DNA from: Ramlibacter terrae
GTDB lineage: Bacteria; Pseudomonadota; Gammaproteobacteria; Burkholderiales; Burkholderiaceae_C
Length of the DNA stretch: 64,000 nt
Direction of reading: 5' to 3'
Assembly: GCA_013127575.1 (NCBI GenBank)
Contig: CP053418.1
Coordinates: 2,046,001 to 2,110,000, forward strand
In this document: one piece after another, positions 29,866 to 42,191 of the stretch
How positions within the stretch are numbered: the stretch's first letter is position 1
Layout: each line of letters begins with the position of its first letter
Translations under genes and position numbers: made by a program
The notes under the pieces: model-generated
Told to the model about the DNA's origin: nothing
The model's input: only the letters and a program-made list of their open reading frames with translations
The model's database searches: none

Positions 29866-31250
29866 ATGTCCACTCGCATCGAACTTGACACCTTCGGACC
29901 CGTGCAGGTCCCTTCGGCCCGCCTCTGGGGCGCCCAGACGCAGCGCTCGCTGCAGAACTTCGACATCTCGGGCGAGCGCCAGCCGCGCGAGATCATCCGC
30001 GCCCCTGGTGCAGGTCAAGCGCGCTTCCGCCGTGGTCAACCACCTCCCGGGGCTGCTGGACCAGCAGAAGGCAGCCGCGATCGTGGCCGCGGCCGACGAA
30101 GTGCTGCAAGGCCGGCACGACGACGAATTCCCGCTGGTGGTCTGGCAGACCGGCTCCGGCACGCAGACCAACATGAACGTCAACGAGGTGCTGGCCAACC
30201 GCGCCAGCGAACTCCCGGGCGGCCAGCGCGGCGAGGGCAGGCTGGTGCACCCCAACGACGACGTGAACAAGAGCCAGTCGTCCAACGACGTGTATCCCAC
30301 GGCGATGCACTGGCGGCGGTGGAGGGCATCCGCAACAAGCTGCTGCCCTCGCTGGCGCGCCTGCGCGAGACGCTGGCGGCGAAGTCGAAGGCTTTCGACG
30401 ACATCGTGAAGATCGGCCGCACCCACCTGCAGGACGCCACGCCGCTCACGCTCGGCGGGGAGTTCTCCGGCTACGTGGCGCAGCTGGAGCAGGCCGACCG
30501 CCACCTGCATGCGTCGCTGCCGCACCTGTGCGAGCTGGCGCTGGGCGGCACCGCCGTCGGCACCGGCCTGAACGCGCCGAAGGGTTACGCGGAGAAGGTC
30601 GCCGAAGAACTCGCGCGGTTGACCGGGCTGCCCCTGATGACGGCGGCCAACAAGTTCGAGGTGATGGCGGCGGCGGACGCGCTGGTCCACGCGCACGGCG
30701 CGCTCAAGACGCTGGCCGCCAGCCTGATGAAGATCGCCAACGACGTGCGCTGGCTGGCCAGCGGCCCGCGCAGCGGCATCGGCGAGATCACGATCCCCGA
30801 GAACGAACCCGGCTCGTCGATCATGCCCGGCAAGGTGAACCCGACGCAGAGCGAGGCGATGACGATGCTGTGCTGCCGGTGTTCGGCAACGACGTCGCGA
30901 TCAACTTCGGGGGCGCGTCGGGCAACTTCGAGCTGAACGTGTTCCGGCCGATGATCGCCCACAACTTCATGCAGAGCGTGCGGCTGCTGGCCGACGGCAT
31001 GGCGAGCTTCAACGACCATTGCGCGGTGGGCATCGAGGCGAACCGCGACCGCATCGCGGACCTGGTCGACCGGTCGCTGATGCTGGTGACCGCCCTCAAT
31101 CCGCACATCGGCTACGACAAGGCGGCGCAGATCGCGAAGAAGGCGCACAAGGAGGGCACCAGCCTGCGCGAGGCGGCCGTCGCCTCCGGCCACGTGACCG
31201 GCGAGCAGTTCGACCAGTGGGTGCGGCCGGAGAAGATGACCGGCCGCTGA
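29866..31250 (+). CDS. fumC: Class II fumarate hydratase, about three frameshifts
   Basis: Iron-independent fumarase. Starts [20 protein letters not shown], contains [52 protein letters not shown], the family signature [17 protein letters not shown], and ends EKMTGR. Shifts near 30000, 30308 and 30880. About 461 residues, normal. ATG at 29866. Confidence 0.96.
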
Positions 31251-31255
31251 AACCG

Positions 31256-31867
31256 TCAGTGCTTCGCCGAGGCCGCCGCCGCCGATGCCATCAGCTTGTC
31301 GGTGTAGGCGATGGCCATCGCCGACAGCAGGAACGCGATGTGGATCACGGTCTGCGCGATCAGCACGCGGTCGGAGTAGTTGTCGGCGTTGATGAAGGTC
31401 TTGAGCAGGTGGATCGACGAGATGCCGATGATGGCCGTGGCCAGCTTCACCTTCAGCACGGAGGCGTTCACGTGGCTCAGCCACTCCGGCTGGTCGGGGT
31501 GGCCTTGCAGGCCCATGCGGCTGACGAAGGTTTCGTAGCCGCCGACGATCACCATGATCAGCAGGTTGGAGATCATCACCACGTCGATCAGCGCCAGCAC
31601 CACCAGCATGATGATGGTCTCGTTCAGCGACACGGCGGGCACGGTGGCCTTGTAGCCGATGCTCGTGATCAGCGCCTGCAGCGCGGCCGGCTGCCGGCGG
31701 CGGCCTCGATCAGGTGCCACAGTTCGAGCAGGAAGTGCACCACGTACACGCCTGCGCCGCGATCAGCCCCGGTACAGCGGCAACTGCAGCCAGCGGCTGG
31801 CGAAGATCAGGTTGGGCAGGGGGCGCAGCGGCGCGTTGAGGATCGAACCGGGTTCTTTGATGGCCAT
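31256..31867 (-). CDS. YqhA/UPF0114-family membrane protein, about two frameshifts
   Basis: Four-helix membrane protein of the TIGR00645/UPF0114 family. Begins [32 protein letters not shown]; after shifts near 31690-31770 the chain reads [60 protein letters not shown] and [20 protein letters not shown]. About 203 residues. Function unknown. Convergent with fumC, with only 5 bases between the stops. Confidence 0.88.
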
Positions 31868-32024
31868 GAGAGGGAAGTTGCTGCGGGATGCGGGGTTACG
31901 CGAATGGACGCGATTGTAGGTTCCCGCACCATGGGGGGACAATTCGTCAGCGTGGCGCAAGTCAGTGCGTCGTAAGTGCCGCGCCGGACATTACCGCCCG
32001 AACCCCATCCCCACGGAGACAAGC

Positions 32025-34007
<1,983 letters not shown>

Positions 34008-34034
34008 GCCCCGGTATCCATTGACGCGCTGGAC

Positions 34035-34061
34035 TGGATCCCCGCCTGCGCGGGGATGACC
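34035..34061. repeat. Short REP-like palindrome after acs
   Basis: TGGATCCCCGCCTGCGCGGG followed by GATGACC. The same motif type recurs at 36350-36450 (TCCCGCGCAGGCGGGA; TCCCCGCCTGCGCGAGGA). Confidence 0.65.
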
Positions 34062-34076
34062 CGCGGCGCCATGAAA

Positions 34077-34098
34077 AAGGCCCGCGTTCGCGGGCCTT
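34077..34098. terminator. Shared terminator between acs and the cytochrome c gene
   Basis: AAGGCCCGCG pairs with CGCGGGCCTT and is flanked by AAAA on the left and TTGTT on the right, so it can end transcripts from both sides of this convergent gene pair. Confidence 0.65.
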
Positions 34099-34117
34099 GT
34101 TCATGGCTGGACGCAGG

Positions 34118-34428
34118 TCACTTCAGCGACAGCACCAGGCCGCGAGCTTCTTCGCCTCGGCTTCGCTGACCTGCGCGTTGGCGGGCATGGGGACCGGGCC
34201 CCACACGCCCGAGCCGCCCTTGAGGATCTTGACGGACAGCTTGTCCACGGCGTCCTTCTGGCCGGCGTACTTGGTCGCGACGTCCTTGTAAGAGGGGCCG
34301 ACCAGCTTCTTGTCGACCGCGTGGCAGGCCATGCAGTTCTTCTGGGTGGCCAGCGCCCGGTCGGCCGGGGCAGGGGCCGACGCCACGGCCGCGGCCGGGG
34401 TTGCCAGCACCAACAGGGCTTTCTTCAT
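34118..34428 (-). CDS. Class I c-type cytochrome, one frameshift
   Basis: Small periplasmic electron carrier (about 103 residues). Signal peptide MKKALLVLATPAAAVASAPA, haem site CMACH, and axial Met in VPMPANAQVSEAEAKKLAAW. Near 34140 a missing base changes the true end VLSLK into CCR; corrected, the stop is at 34118. Resembles cytochrome c551/c5-type carriers of Burkholderiales. Convergent with acs. Confidence 0.9.
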
Positions 34429-34531
34429 CTTCGTGTTCCTCGGACGGGTTGGGTTACATTCCTTCAACGGCATTGTACGGATGGGCGTTGACCGCCCGCC
34501 GCGTACGGCTTTGGGTCATTGTGGAGTGGGC

Positions 34532-34774
34532 ATGTATCTGCTTGGTATCGGAATCGTCCTGCTGGCGCTGAAATACTTCGAAATCGGTCCCGTCGCCGGA
34601 TGGGACTGGTGGTGGGTGCTGTCGCCGTTCGCGCTGGCGGTGGCCTGGTGGACCTTCGCCGACTGGTCCGGCTACACCAAGCGCAAGGCCGTCGAGCGCG
34701 AGAACAGCCGCAAGCAGGCGCGCATCGACAAGTCGCGCGAGCAGCTCGGGCTGGGCCCGAAGAAGCGGCGCTGA
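34532..34774 (+). CDS. TIGR04438-type small Trp-rich membrane protein
   Basis: 80 residues, two membrane helices and a basic tail. Trp cluster GWDWWWVLSPFALAVAWWTF, then KRKAVERENSRKQARIDKSR and GLGPKKRR. This is the small Trp-rich protein family seen in Burkholderiales. Function unknown. The ATG at 34532 gives the conserved MYLLGIGIVLLALKYF start. Confidence 0.85.
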   Translation: MYLLGIGIVLLALKYFEIGPVAGWDWWWVLSPFALAVAWWTFADWSGYTKRKAVERENSRKQARIDKSREQLGLGPKKRR

Positions 34775-34786
34775 GCGCGCGGCGCT

Positions 34787-36285
34787 TCAGCCGCCCAGCG
34801 TGGGCGGCAGCTTGCGCGCGAGCGGGCTGAGCGCCGGCCCTTCGATCACCGTCCCGTCGGGGCGGAACCGGCTGCCGTGGCAAGGGCAGTCCCAGCTGGT
34901 CTCCACGCTGTTCCAGTGCACCTTGCACCCCATGTGCGGGCACACGTTCGACACCGCGAACAGCTCGCCGTCGGGCGCGCGGTAGGCCGCGAAGCTCTCG
35001 CCTTCCACGTCGACGATGGCGCTGTCGCCCGCCGCCGTGGTGGGGAGCTTTTCCTCCTGACGGCCGGTCAGGTAGTCCTTCAGCAGCTGCTTCACGACCG
35101 TGACGTTCTCCTGCAGGATGTTCTTCGCGCCCTTCACGGGGTTCAGCCGATTGGGAACGACGTGCCCTGCGAAGGCGGGCTGCTGTCCCGCCAGCTGCGC
35201 CGCGATCAGGCGCGCCGCCACCGTGCCCCAGGTCAGGCCGTCGGCGGCGAAGCCGGTGGCGATGAAGCCGTCGTTGTTGCGGCCGATGTAGGGCAGGCCG
35301 TCGGCGCCCCGGTAGTTCTGCGCCGACCAGCGATGCGTGATCTCCTGCTGGCCGAAATGCTTCTGCGCCAGCGTCTCGAGCGCGAGCAGGCCGGCCCCGG
35401 CGTTGTGGATGCCGACCTTGTGCTCCTGCCCGACGCACACCACGTAGCGGCGGCCGCCGGTTTCCACCGTGCGCACCGACAGGCCTTCGGTGGCCTTCCA
35501 CCAGTAGATGCCCGGCGGCAGGTCGCCGCCGGCCATCTCGAAGGCGATGCCGTATTCGCGGTGCACCGGCATCTCGGCGTGCACCATGTGGATGCCCTTG
35601 GGCGTGTGCGTGGCGTGGACGATTTCACTGGCGGTGACCGAGCCCGACGCGGTGACGGCGCGCTTGGCCCTGACGTCGATGTCCAGCACGCGCGAGTGCT
35701 CGTGCAGCCGCGCGCCCGCCGCGGCCGCCGCGCGCGCCAGCGCGGCGCGACATACGCCTGCGGCTGGAACTGCGCCTGGCCCGGCAGCACCAGCACGTCG
35801 CCGGGAGCGGGCGGCAAGGGCGCCGGCACGCTGGTGGCGCGGTCGACGGAGCAGCCCGCGACGCGCAGCGCGTTGACTTCCTTCTCGACGAACTCCTGCT
35901 GGCTGGGCTGCGCCCACAGCAGCAGCGGGCAGCGCCGGAACGCGGCTTCGGGAATGGCGCGGCAGCGCTCCTCGATGAACGCGATGGCTTCGCGCCGCTG
36001 CGCCACCACCTGCTGCGCGACTTCCTCGCCGAAGCTGGAGACGACCTGCTGCAGGCCGTTGCCCGGGGTCTCGTACAGGTTGCCGGTGGAGTTGCCGGTG
36101 GCGCCGCTGCCGATCTCGTCCGACTCCAGCAGCACCACGCGCCGGCCTTGCTCCGCCAGCAGCAGCGCGAGCGTCACGCCGGTGATGCCGCCGCCGATGA
36201 CCAGCACGTCGGTCGTGAGGTCTTCGTTGAGCATGGCAAAGCCGGTAGGCGCCGCGCTGGCGCGCCAGACGGAAAGCGTGTCCAT
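34787..36285 (-). CDS. FAD-dependent oxidoreductase with C-terminal Rieske domain, one frameshift
   Basis: About 500 residues. The N-terminal DAO-type FAD domain has VLVIGGGITGVTLALLLAEQ and LLESDEIGSGATGNSTGNL. The end is a Rieske [2Fe-2S] domain with ligands in CPHMGCKVHW and CPCHGSRFRPDG. FAD-proximal DGLPYIGRNNDGFIATGFAA is near the middle. Shift near 35745. The family is related to glycine/sarcosine oxidase-like proteins fused to Rieske; substrate unknown. The Rieske fusion could pass electrons directly to an acceptor. It is convergent with the small Trp-rich protein gene. Confidence 0.87.
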
Positions 36286-36349
36286 GAGGATCTCCCTGTG
36301 AAGACCTCATGCTAGGCAGCGGCGGCGTCCCCTGTCGTAGGACGTTTCC

Positions 36350-36450
36350 GTCAGTCCCGCGCAGGCGGGAATCCAGTGCGTCCGCATTGAAAAGCCGCGC
36401 ATGGCGCGGCTGTCTGGAAGCCCTCGGTCCCCGCCTGCGCGAGGACGACC
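36350..36450. repeat. REP-like repeat block upstream of the Rieske oxidoreductase gene
   Basis: Contains TCCCGCGCAGGCGGGAATCC (36355 region), a hairpin AAGCCGCGCATGGCGCGGCT at about 36391-36411 and the inverted motif TCCCCGCCTGCGCGAGGA at about 36428-36445. Outer motifs are in opposite orientation. It fills the gap between ilvD and the oxidoreductase. Confidence 0.6.
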
Positions 36451-36455
36451 GGAGT

Positions 36456-38148
36456 TCAATAGTCGTCGAGCACCGCGCCCTTGCTGGCGCTCGACGCGTT
36501 GAAGGCGAACTTGGCCTGCACGCCCCGCGTGTAGCGCGGCTTCGGCGCGGTCCAAGCCGCGCGGCGCTTCTCGATCTCGGCTTCCGGCACGTTCAGCTCG
36601 AGCTTGAGCTGGTGCGCGTCGATCGTGATCGAGTCGCCCTCGTTGACGAAGGCGATGGTGCCGCCGGCCGCCGCTTCCGGCGCGACGTGGCCGACCACCA
36701 TGCCCCGGTGCCGCCGGAGAAGCGGCCGTCGGTGATCAGGCCGACGCTCTCGCCGAGGCCGGCGCCGATCAGCGCGCCGGTGGGCGCCAGCATCTCGGGC
36801 ATGCCCGGGCCGCCCTTGGGGCCGAGGTAGCGCAGCACCATCACGTCACCCGCGACGATCTTGCCGTCCGGGATGGCCTGCAGCGCCGACTGCTCGTCGT
36901 CGAACACGCGCGCCGGGCCGGTGATCACCGGGTTCTTCAGGCCGGTGATCTTGGCCACCGCGCCTTCGGGCGAGAGGTTGCCCTTCAGGATCGCCGGTGG
37001 CCTTCCTTGTACATCGCGTGGTCGATGGTGCGGATCACGTCCTGGTCGGCGCGCGGCACGTCCGGGATGTCCTTGAGCACTTCGGCGATGGTCTGGCCGG
37101 TGATGGTGATGCAGTCGCCGTGCAGCAGCCCCGCGTTCAGCAGCAGCTTCATCACCTGCGGGATGCCGCCGGCCTGGTGCAGGTCGACCGCAAGGTATTT
37201 GCCCGAGGGCTTGAGGTCGCACAGCACCGGCGTGCGCTTGCGGATGCGCTCGAAATCGTCGATGGTCCACTCGACTTCGGCCGCGTGCGCGATCGCCGGA
37301 AGTGCAGCACCGCGTTGGTGGAGCCGCCGGTGGCCATGATGACGGCGACGGCGTTCTCGATCGCCTTCTTCGTCACGATGTCGCGCGGCTTGATGTCCTT
37401 CCGGATCGCCTCGACCAGCACCTTGGCCGACTCCTTCGCCGAGTTCATCTTCTCGTCGTGCGGGTTCGCCATGGTGGAAGAGAAGGGCAGGGAGATGCCC
37501 AGCGCCTCGAAAGCCGACGACATCGTGTTGGCGGTGTACATGCCGCCGCACGAGCCGGTGCCGGGGATGGCGTGCTGCTCGATGTCCTTCAGTTCCCCGG
37601 TCGCTGATCTTGCCGGCGGAGTTCTGGCCCACGGCCTCGAATACGCTGACGATGTTCAGGTCCTCGCCCTTCCACTTTCCGGGCAGGATGGTGCCGCCGT
37701 ACACGTAGATGGCCGGCACGTTGGCGCGCAGCATGCCCATCAGGCCGCCGGGCATGTTCTTGTCGCAGCCGCCGACGACGACCACGCCGTCCATCCACTG
37801 GCCCTGCACGCAGGTCTCGATGCAGTCGGAGATCACCTCGCGGCTGACCAGCGAGTACTTCATGCCTTCGGTGCCCATGGCCATGCCGTCGCTGATGGTC
37901 GGCGTGCCGAAGATCTGCGGGTTGGCGCCGGCTTCCTCCGGGCCCTGCACCGCGGCGTCGGCCAGCTTCTGCAGGCCGCTGTTGCACGGGGTGATGGTGC
38001 TGTGCCCGTTGGCGACGCCCACCATCGGCTTGCCGAAGTCCGTCTCCTTGTAGCCCATGCCGTAGTACATGGAGCGGTTGGGGGCGCGCGACTTGCCCTG
38101 CGTGATGTTGTCGCTGCGCAGGTGGAACTGGATGGGCTTGGTGTCCAT
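36456..38148 (-). CDS. ilvD: Dihydroxy-acid dehydratase, about four frameshifts
   Basis: [2Fe-2S] or [4Fe-4S] dehydratase of valine/isoleucine synthesis, making 2-oxo acids from dihydroxy acids. Cluster cysteines are in [33 protein letters not shown] and [15 protein letters not shown] vicinity (the preceding GSCGGMYTA is lost in the shifted part). The C-terminal [11 protein letters not shown] and [15 protein letters not shown] are family hallmarks. Shifts near 37600, 37300, 37000 and 36705. About 563 residues. ATG at 38148. Divergent from a LysR regulator, which may control it. Confidence 0.95.
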
Positions 38149-38245
38149 GGCTGGAAGGTGGCTGTGGTTCGGGAGGGTTGGCAGTATGCGCCGCGCCGGT
38201 GATTCCTTCCAATCCATTTTCCAGCGCGACTAATATGCGTGGCCT

Positions 38246-39193
38246 ATGAGCGAACCCCTGATCGAGTTGCGCCTGTGGCGCCAGTTCGCCGCCGTGGCCG
38301 AAGACCTGCACTTCGGCCGCGCGGCCCGCCGCCTGCACATGACGCAGCCGCCGCTGACGCAGGGCATCGCGCAGCTGGAGCGGCTGCTGGGCGTGCGCCT
38401 GTTCGAGCGCACCAAGCGCAGCGTGCAGCTCACCGCGGCGGGCGAGGCGCTGCTGCCGCAGGCCCACGAACTGCTGGCCCGCGCACGGGCCCTGCCGGCG
38501 CTGGCGCGATCGGCCGCCGATGGCGAGACCGGCCGCCTGCGCGTGGCCTTCGTCTCCACGGTGGGTTTCGCCCTGCTGCCGCAATGGCTGCGCGCGTTCC
38601 GCGCGGCGGCGCCGCAGGTGCGGATGGAACTGCTGGAGGCCACCGGCGACGTGCAACTGCAGGCGCTGGCGCGCGGCGAGGTCGATGCCGGCTTCGTGCT
38701 GCATTCGCCCGGCTTCGCGCCGGCCGGCCTGCGGCATGTGGGCGTGGCGCACGAGCCGCTGGTGCTGGCGCTGCCCGAGACGCATCCCCCGGCCACCGCG
38801 CCCCGGCTGCAGCTCGCCGTGGTGCTGGCCGAACCGATGGTGGTCTTTCCGCGCCGCATCCTGCCTTCGCTGCACGATGCGGTGTTCGGCATGTACCACG
38901 CGGCGGGCCGCGAGCCGCTGGTGGCGCAGGAGGCCATCCAGATGCAGACGATCGTCAACCTCGTGGCCGCGGGGCTCGGCGTGGCGTGGGTGCCGGCGAG
39001 CGTGCGCGAGTTCCGGCGCGCCGGCGTGGCCTACCGGGAACTCGGGGGCCGGCAGGGCGGAGCGGTGCCCCGCTGCGAGACCTCGCTGGTGTGGGCCACG
39101 CCGACGCCGGTGCTGGAGCGCTTCGTCGAGTGCGTGCGCGCCTCCGCCGGCCCCGCGCCGCGCGCCGGTGGGCCACAATCCGCCCCATGCTGA
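38246..39193 (+). CDS. LysR-family transcriptional regulator
   Basis: 315 uninterrupted residues. N-terminal helix-turn-helix [20 protein letters not shown] and [20 protein letters not shown]. The C-terminal co-inducer domain runs from [20 protein letters not shown] to about residue 300. The first residues [14 protein letters not shown] fit the family. Divergent from ilvD with 97 bases between the starts, the standard arrangement for LysR-target pairs, so control of ilvD is plausible (inference). Its 3' end overlaps lgt by 7 bases. Confidence 0.9.
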   Translation: MSEPLIELRLWRQFAAVAEDLHFGRAARRLHMTQPPLTQGIAQLERLLGVRLFERTKRSVQLTAAGEALLPQAHELLARARALPALARSAADGETGRLRVAFVSTVGFALLPQWLRAFRAAAPQVRMELLEATGDVQLQALARGEVDAGFVLHSPGFAPAGLRHVGVAHEPLVLALPETHPPATAPRLQLAVVLAEPMVVFPRRILPSLHDAVFGMYHAAGREPLVAQEAIQMQTIVNLVAAGLGVAWVPASVREFRRAGVAYRELGGRQGGAVPRCETSLVWATPTPVLERFVECVRASAGPAPRAGGPQSAPC

Positions 39194-40011
39194 CCCACCC
39201 GAAGATCGATCCCGTCGCGCTGCAGCTCGGGCCGCTGGCCATCCACTGGTACGGCCTGACCTATCTCGCCGCCTTCGGGCTGTTCATGCTGCTCGCCAAC
39301 CTGCGGCTGAAGCACGAGCCTTATGCCTCGTTGCAGGGCCCGGCCGCGTGGAGCCGCAAGGACGTCGAGGACATGCTGTTCCCGGGCGTCCTCGGCACGG
39401 TGGTGGGGGGCCGGGTCGGCTATTGCCTGTTCTACAAGCCCGAGTTCTACCTCGCCAACCCGCTGCAGATCCTGTTCATCTGGCAGGGCGGCATGAGCTT
39501 CCATGGCGGGCTGCTGGGCGTGATCGCCTCGCAGGTCTGGTTCGCGCGCTCGCGCGGCAAGCCGGTGTGGCAGGTCCTCGACTTCATCGCGCCCTGCGTG
39601 CCCCGGGCCTCGCTGCCGGGCGCATCGGCAACTTCATCAACGGCGAGCTGTGGGGCCGCGCGGCCGACCCGTCCTTGCCGTGGGCGATGGTCTTTCCGCA
39701 AAGCGGCACCGGCATCCCGCGCCATCCCTCGCAGATCTACCAGTTCCTGCTCGAGGGCGTGCTGCTGTTCATCCTGCTGTGGCTGTATGCCCGCAAGCCG
39801 CGCAAGCTGGCCCGGTGTCGGCGTTCTTCCCGGTCGGTTACGGGGCCTTCCGCTTCATCGCCGAATACTTCCGCGAGCCGGACAGCCACCGGGCGTGCTG
39901 GCCCTGAAGATGACGATGGGGCAGTGGCTCTGCATCCCCATGATCATCGGCGGCGTGCTGCTGTGGGTCTGGGCCGAGACGCGCATCGAGCCGGCGCGAC
40001 CGCGGGGCTGA
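39187..40011 (+). CDS. lgt: Prolipoprotein diacylglyceryl transferase, about three frameshifts
   Basis: Transfers diacylglycerol to the lipobox cysteine of prolipoproteins, in the inner membrane. Features: [40 protein letters not shown] (conserved HGGL), [20 protein letters not shown] (Lgt signature), [20 protein letters not shown], and [12 protein letters not shown]. Shifts near 39605, 39815 and 39890. About 275 residues. Confidence 0.95.
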   Translation: MLTHPKIDPVALQLGPLAIHWYGLTYLAAFGLFMLLANLRLKHEPYASLQGPAAWSRKDVEDMLFPGVLGTVVGGRVGYCLFYKPEFYLANPLQILFIWQGGMSFHGGLLGVIASQVWFARSRGKPVWQVLDFIAPCVPRASLPGASATSSTASCGAARPTRPCRGRWSFRKAAPASRAIPRRSTSSCSRACCCSSCCGCMPASRASWPGVGVLPGRLRGLPLHRRILPRAGQPPGVLALKMTMGQWLCIPMIIGGVLLWVWAETRIEPARPRG

Positions 40012-40021
40012 ACACGGGAGC

Positions 40022-40163
40022 GGGAGCGGACAGCCAGTACGCAGAGGACGCAGAGGTTTCGCAGAACTCGCAGAAGGAAACAAATTCCTTTTGAAGTGTT
40101 CCCCGACTCTTCCGCGTCCTCTGCGAAACCTTCGCGCCCTCTGCGTACCAGCCCGCCGCAGGC
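40022..40163. repeat. About 140-bp inverted-repeat element, copy 2 (after lgt)
   Basis: Left arm TACGCAGAGGACGCAGAGG then TTTCGCAGAA; right arm TCCTCTGCGAAACC, then TTCGCGCCCTCTGCGTA. The left flank GGAGCGGACAGCCAGTACGC matches the inverted right flank of the copy at 16565-16713. About 140 bp, no open frame. Confidence 0.7.
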
Positions 40164-40216
40164 GCTCCGTCCTCCAATAAACAACACGCACACTTCCCGA
40201 AAGGCTCCATAATTAT

Positions 40217-40238
40217 CCGTAATTACGCGAAATTACGG
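40217..40238. promoter_or_regulatory. Palindromic operator upstream of the GntR gene
   Basis: Perfect 8-bp arms CCGTAATT and AATTACGG are separated by ACGCGA and end 10 bases before the regulator's ATG. It is A/T-rich against a G/C background. Probably the self-binding site of the GntR regulator. Confidence 0.6.
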
Positions 40239-40248
40239 AGGCCGCTCG

Positions 40249-40914
40249 ATGCGCCTGGTCCACAACTCCCTGCACGACGAAGTCGCGGCCCAGCTGCGCG
40301 AGAAGATCTTCGCGGGCGAGCTGGCGCCCGGCACCTTCCTCGACGAGGCGCAGCTGGCCGCACTGCTCAAGATCTCTCGCACGCCGCTGCGCGAGGCGCT
40401 GAAGGTGCTGACGGTGGAAGGGCTGGTGCGCCACGAGCCGCGGCGCGGGTGCTTCGTCAACGAGGTCACCGAACAGGACCTCGACGAGATCTTCCCGGTG
40501 CTGGCGCTGCTCGAAGGGCGCTGCGCCCTCGAAGCCGCGCGCAACGCCACCGACGCCGACCTCGAAGCGCTGGAGGCGCTGCACCAGAAGCTCGCGCGGC
40601 ATGCGAAGGCCCGGCGGATCAACGAGTACTACGCGGCCAACTTCGCCATCCACGAGGCGATCATCGCGCTCGCGCACAACCGCTGGCTGGCCACGGCCAT
40701 CGCCGACCTGCGCAAGATCGTCAAGCTGGCCCGCCTGCAGCAGCTGCACGCCCCGGGCCGGCTGGACCAGAGCCTGTCCGAGCATCTCGCCGTCTTCGCC
40801 GCGCTGAAGGCCCGCGACGGCGAAGGCGCCGAGGCCGCCATGCGCACGCACCTGCAGCGCCAGCGCGTGGCCCTGCGCGAGCTGGCGCGCGCCCAGCGCG
40901 GCGTGCTGTCGTGA
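40249..40914 (+). CDS. matR: GntR-family (FCD) regulator of the malonate operon
   Basis: 221 uninterrupted residues. The N-terminal winged helix is AQLREKIFAGELAPGTFLDE, LAALLKISRTPLREALKVLT and VRHEPRRGCFVNEVTE. The C-terminal FCD ligand domain runs from DEIFPVLALLEGRCALEAAR, with metal or acid ligand histidines in NFAIHEAIIALAHNRW. First gene of the operon with malonyl-CoA decarboxylase, a Bug receptor and malonyl-CoA synthetase, so it most likely senses malonate (or malonyl-CoA), as MatR does. The gene symbol rests on this context. Confidence 0.8.
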   Translation: MRLVHNSLHDEVAAQLREKIFAGELAPGTFLDEAQLAALLKISRTPLREALKVLTVEGLVRHEPRRGCFVNEVTEQDLDEIFPVLALLEGRCALEAARNATDADLEALEALHQKLARHAKARRINEYYAANFAIHEAIIALAHNRWLATAIADLRKIVKLARLQQLHAPGRLDQSLSEHLAVFAALKARDGEGAEAAMRTHLQRQRVALRELARAQRGVLS

Positions 40915-42191
40915 GCCGCACCGCCATGTCCACCCTTTCGACGCCCGAGGTTCCCCGCATGTCCGACGCCAGCTGGATCACCCGCGGGGCCACGATGCTG
41001 CGCCCCGGCTTCCTCGCCCTTGCCGGCGCCGGCGCCGATGCCCAGCCGCGCGCCGAACGCAGTTCGCGCGAGCGGCTCGCCGCTACGCTGCGCCGCGGCC
41101 AGGAGGCGCTGTCGCCGCGCGCGTTGCGGCGCGTGCTGGCGGAGCTGGAGGCGATCAACGATCCGCGCCTGAGCGAAGTCGAAGCGGGCCGCCGTGCCGC
41201 CGCTTTCGCCGACTGGTACGCCAGGCCGAACCCGCCGAGCGCCACGACGCCTGGCTGCTGGTGAGCGAACAGTTCGCGCCCGACCCGCGCACCGTCAAGG
41301 CGGCCCGGCAGCACTACGACTGGCGCAGGGCACGGCGGAAGCGGGCGCCGCCGAAATCCGGTTGCAGCGCGCCCTGGTCTCGCCGCGCAAGCGGCTGCTG
41401 CAACGCTTCGCGGCGTTCCCGGAGGGCATGCGCTTCCTGGTCGACCTGCGCGCCGAACTGCTCCCGCAGCTCAAGGCCGACCGCCGCCTGCTGCCGCTCG
41501 ATTCGGAACTGGAGGCGCTGTTCTCCACGTGGTTCGATGTCGCCTTCCTCGAGCTGCGCCGCATCAGCTGGGATTCGCCGGCCTCGCTGATCGAGAAGCT
41601 GATCCGCTACGAAGCGGTGCACGACATCCGCGGCTGGCCCGACGTCAAGAACCGGCTCGACAGCGATCGCCGCTGCTACGGGCTGTTCCATCCGCGCCTG
41701 CCGGGCGAGCCGCTGATCTTCGTCGAGGTGGCGCTGACCGAAGCGATGTCGGACTGCATCACGCCGCTGCTGGACGAGGCCGCCGCGCCGTCGGACACCG
41801 CGCGCGCCACGACGGCGATCTTCTATTCGATCAGCAACACGCAGGACGGCTTGCGCGGCGTGAGCTTCGGCGATTCGCTGATCAAGCGGGTGGTCGAGAC
41901 CCTGCAGCAGGACTTTCCGCGGCTGAAATGCTTCGCCACGCTGTCGCCCATCCCCGGGCTGCGCCGCTGGCTCGAGAAGAATGCGCCGGCCGAGGCGCTG
42001 GCCCGCTGGCAGGAGCCGCTGGACCTGCCGCCGAAATCGCCCGCGCGCCGGGAGCTGCTCGCGTGGGCCGCGCGCTACCTCGGCCGCGAACTGCAGGACG
42101 GGAAGCCCCGGACCCGGTCGCGCGCTTCCACCTCGGCAATGGCGCGCGCGTCGAACGGCTGAACTGGGCCGGCGATCCGTCGGCCAAGGGG

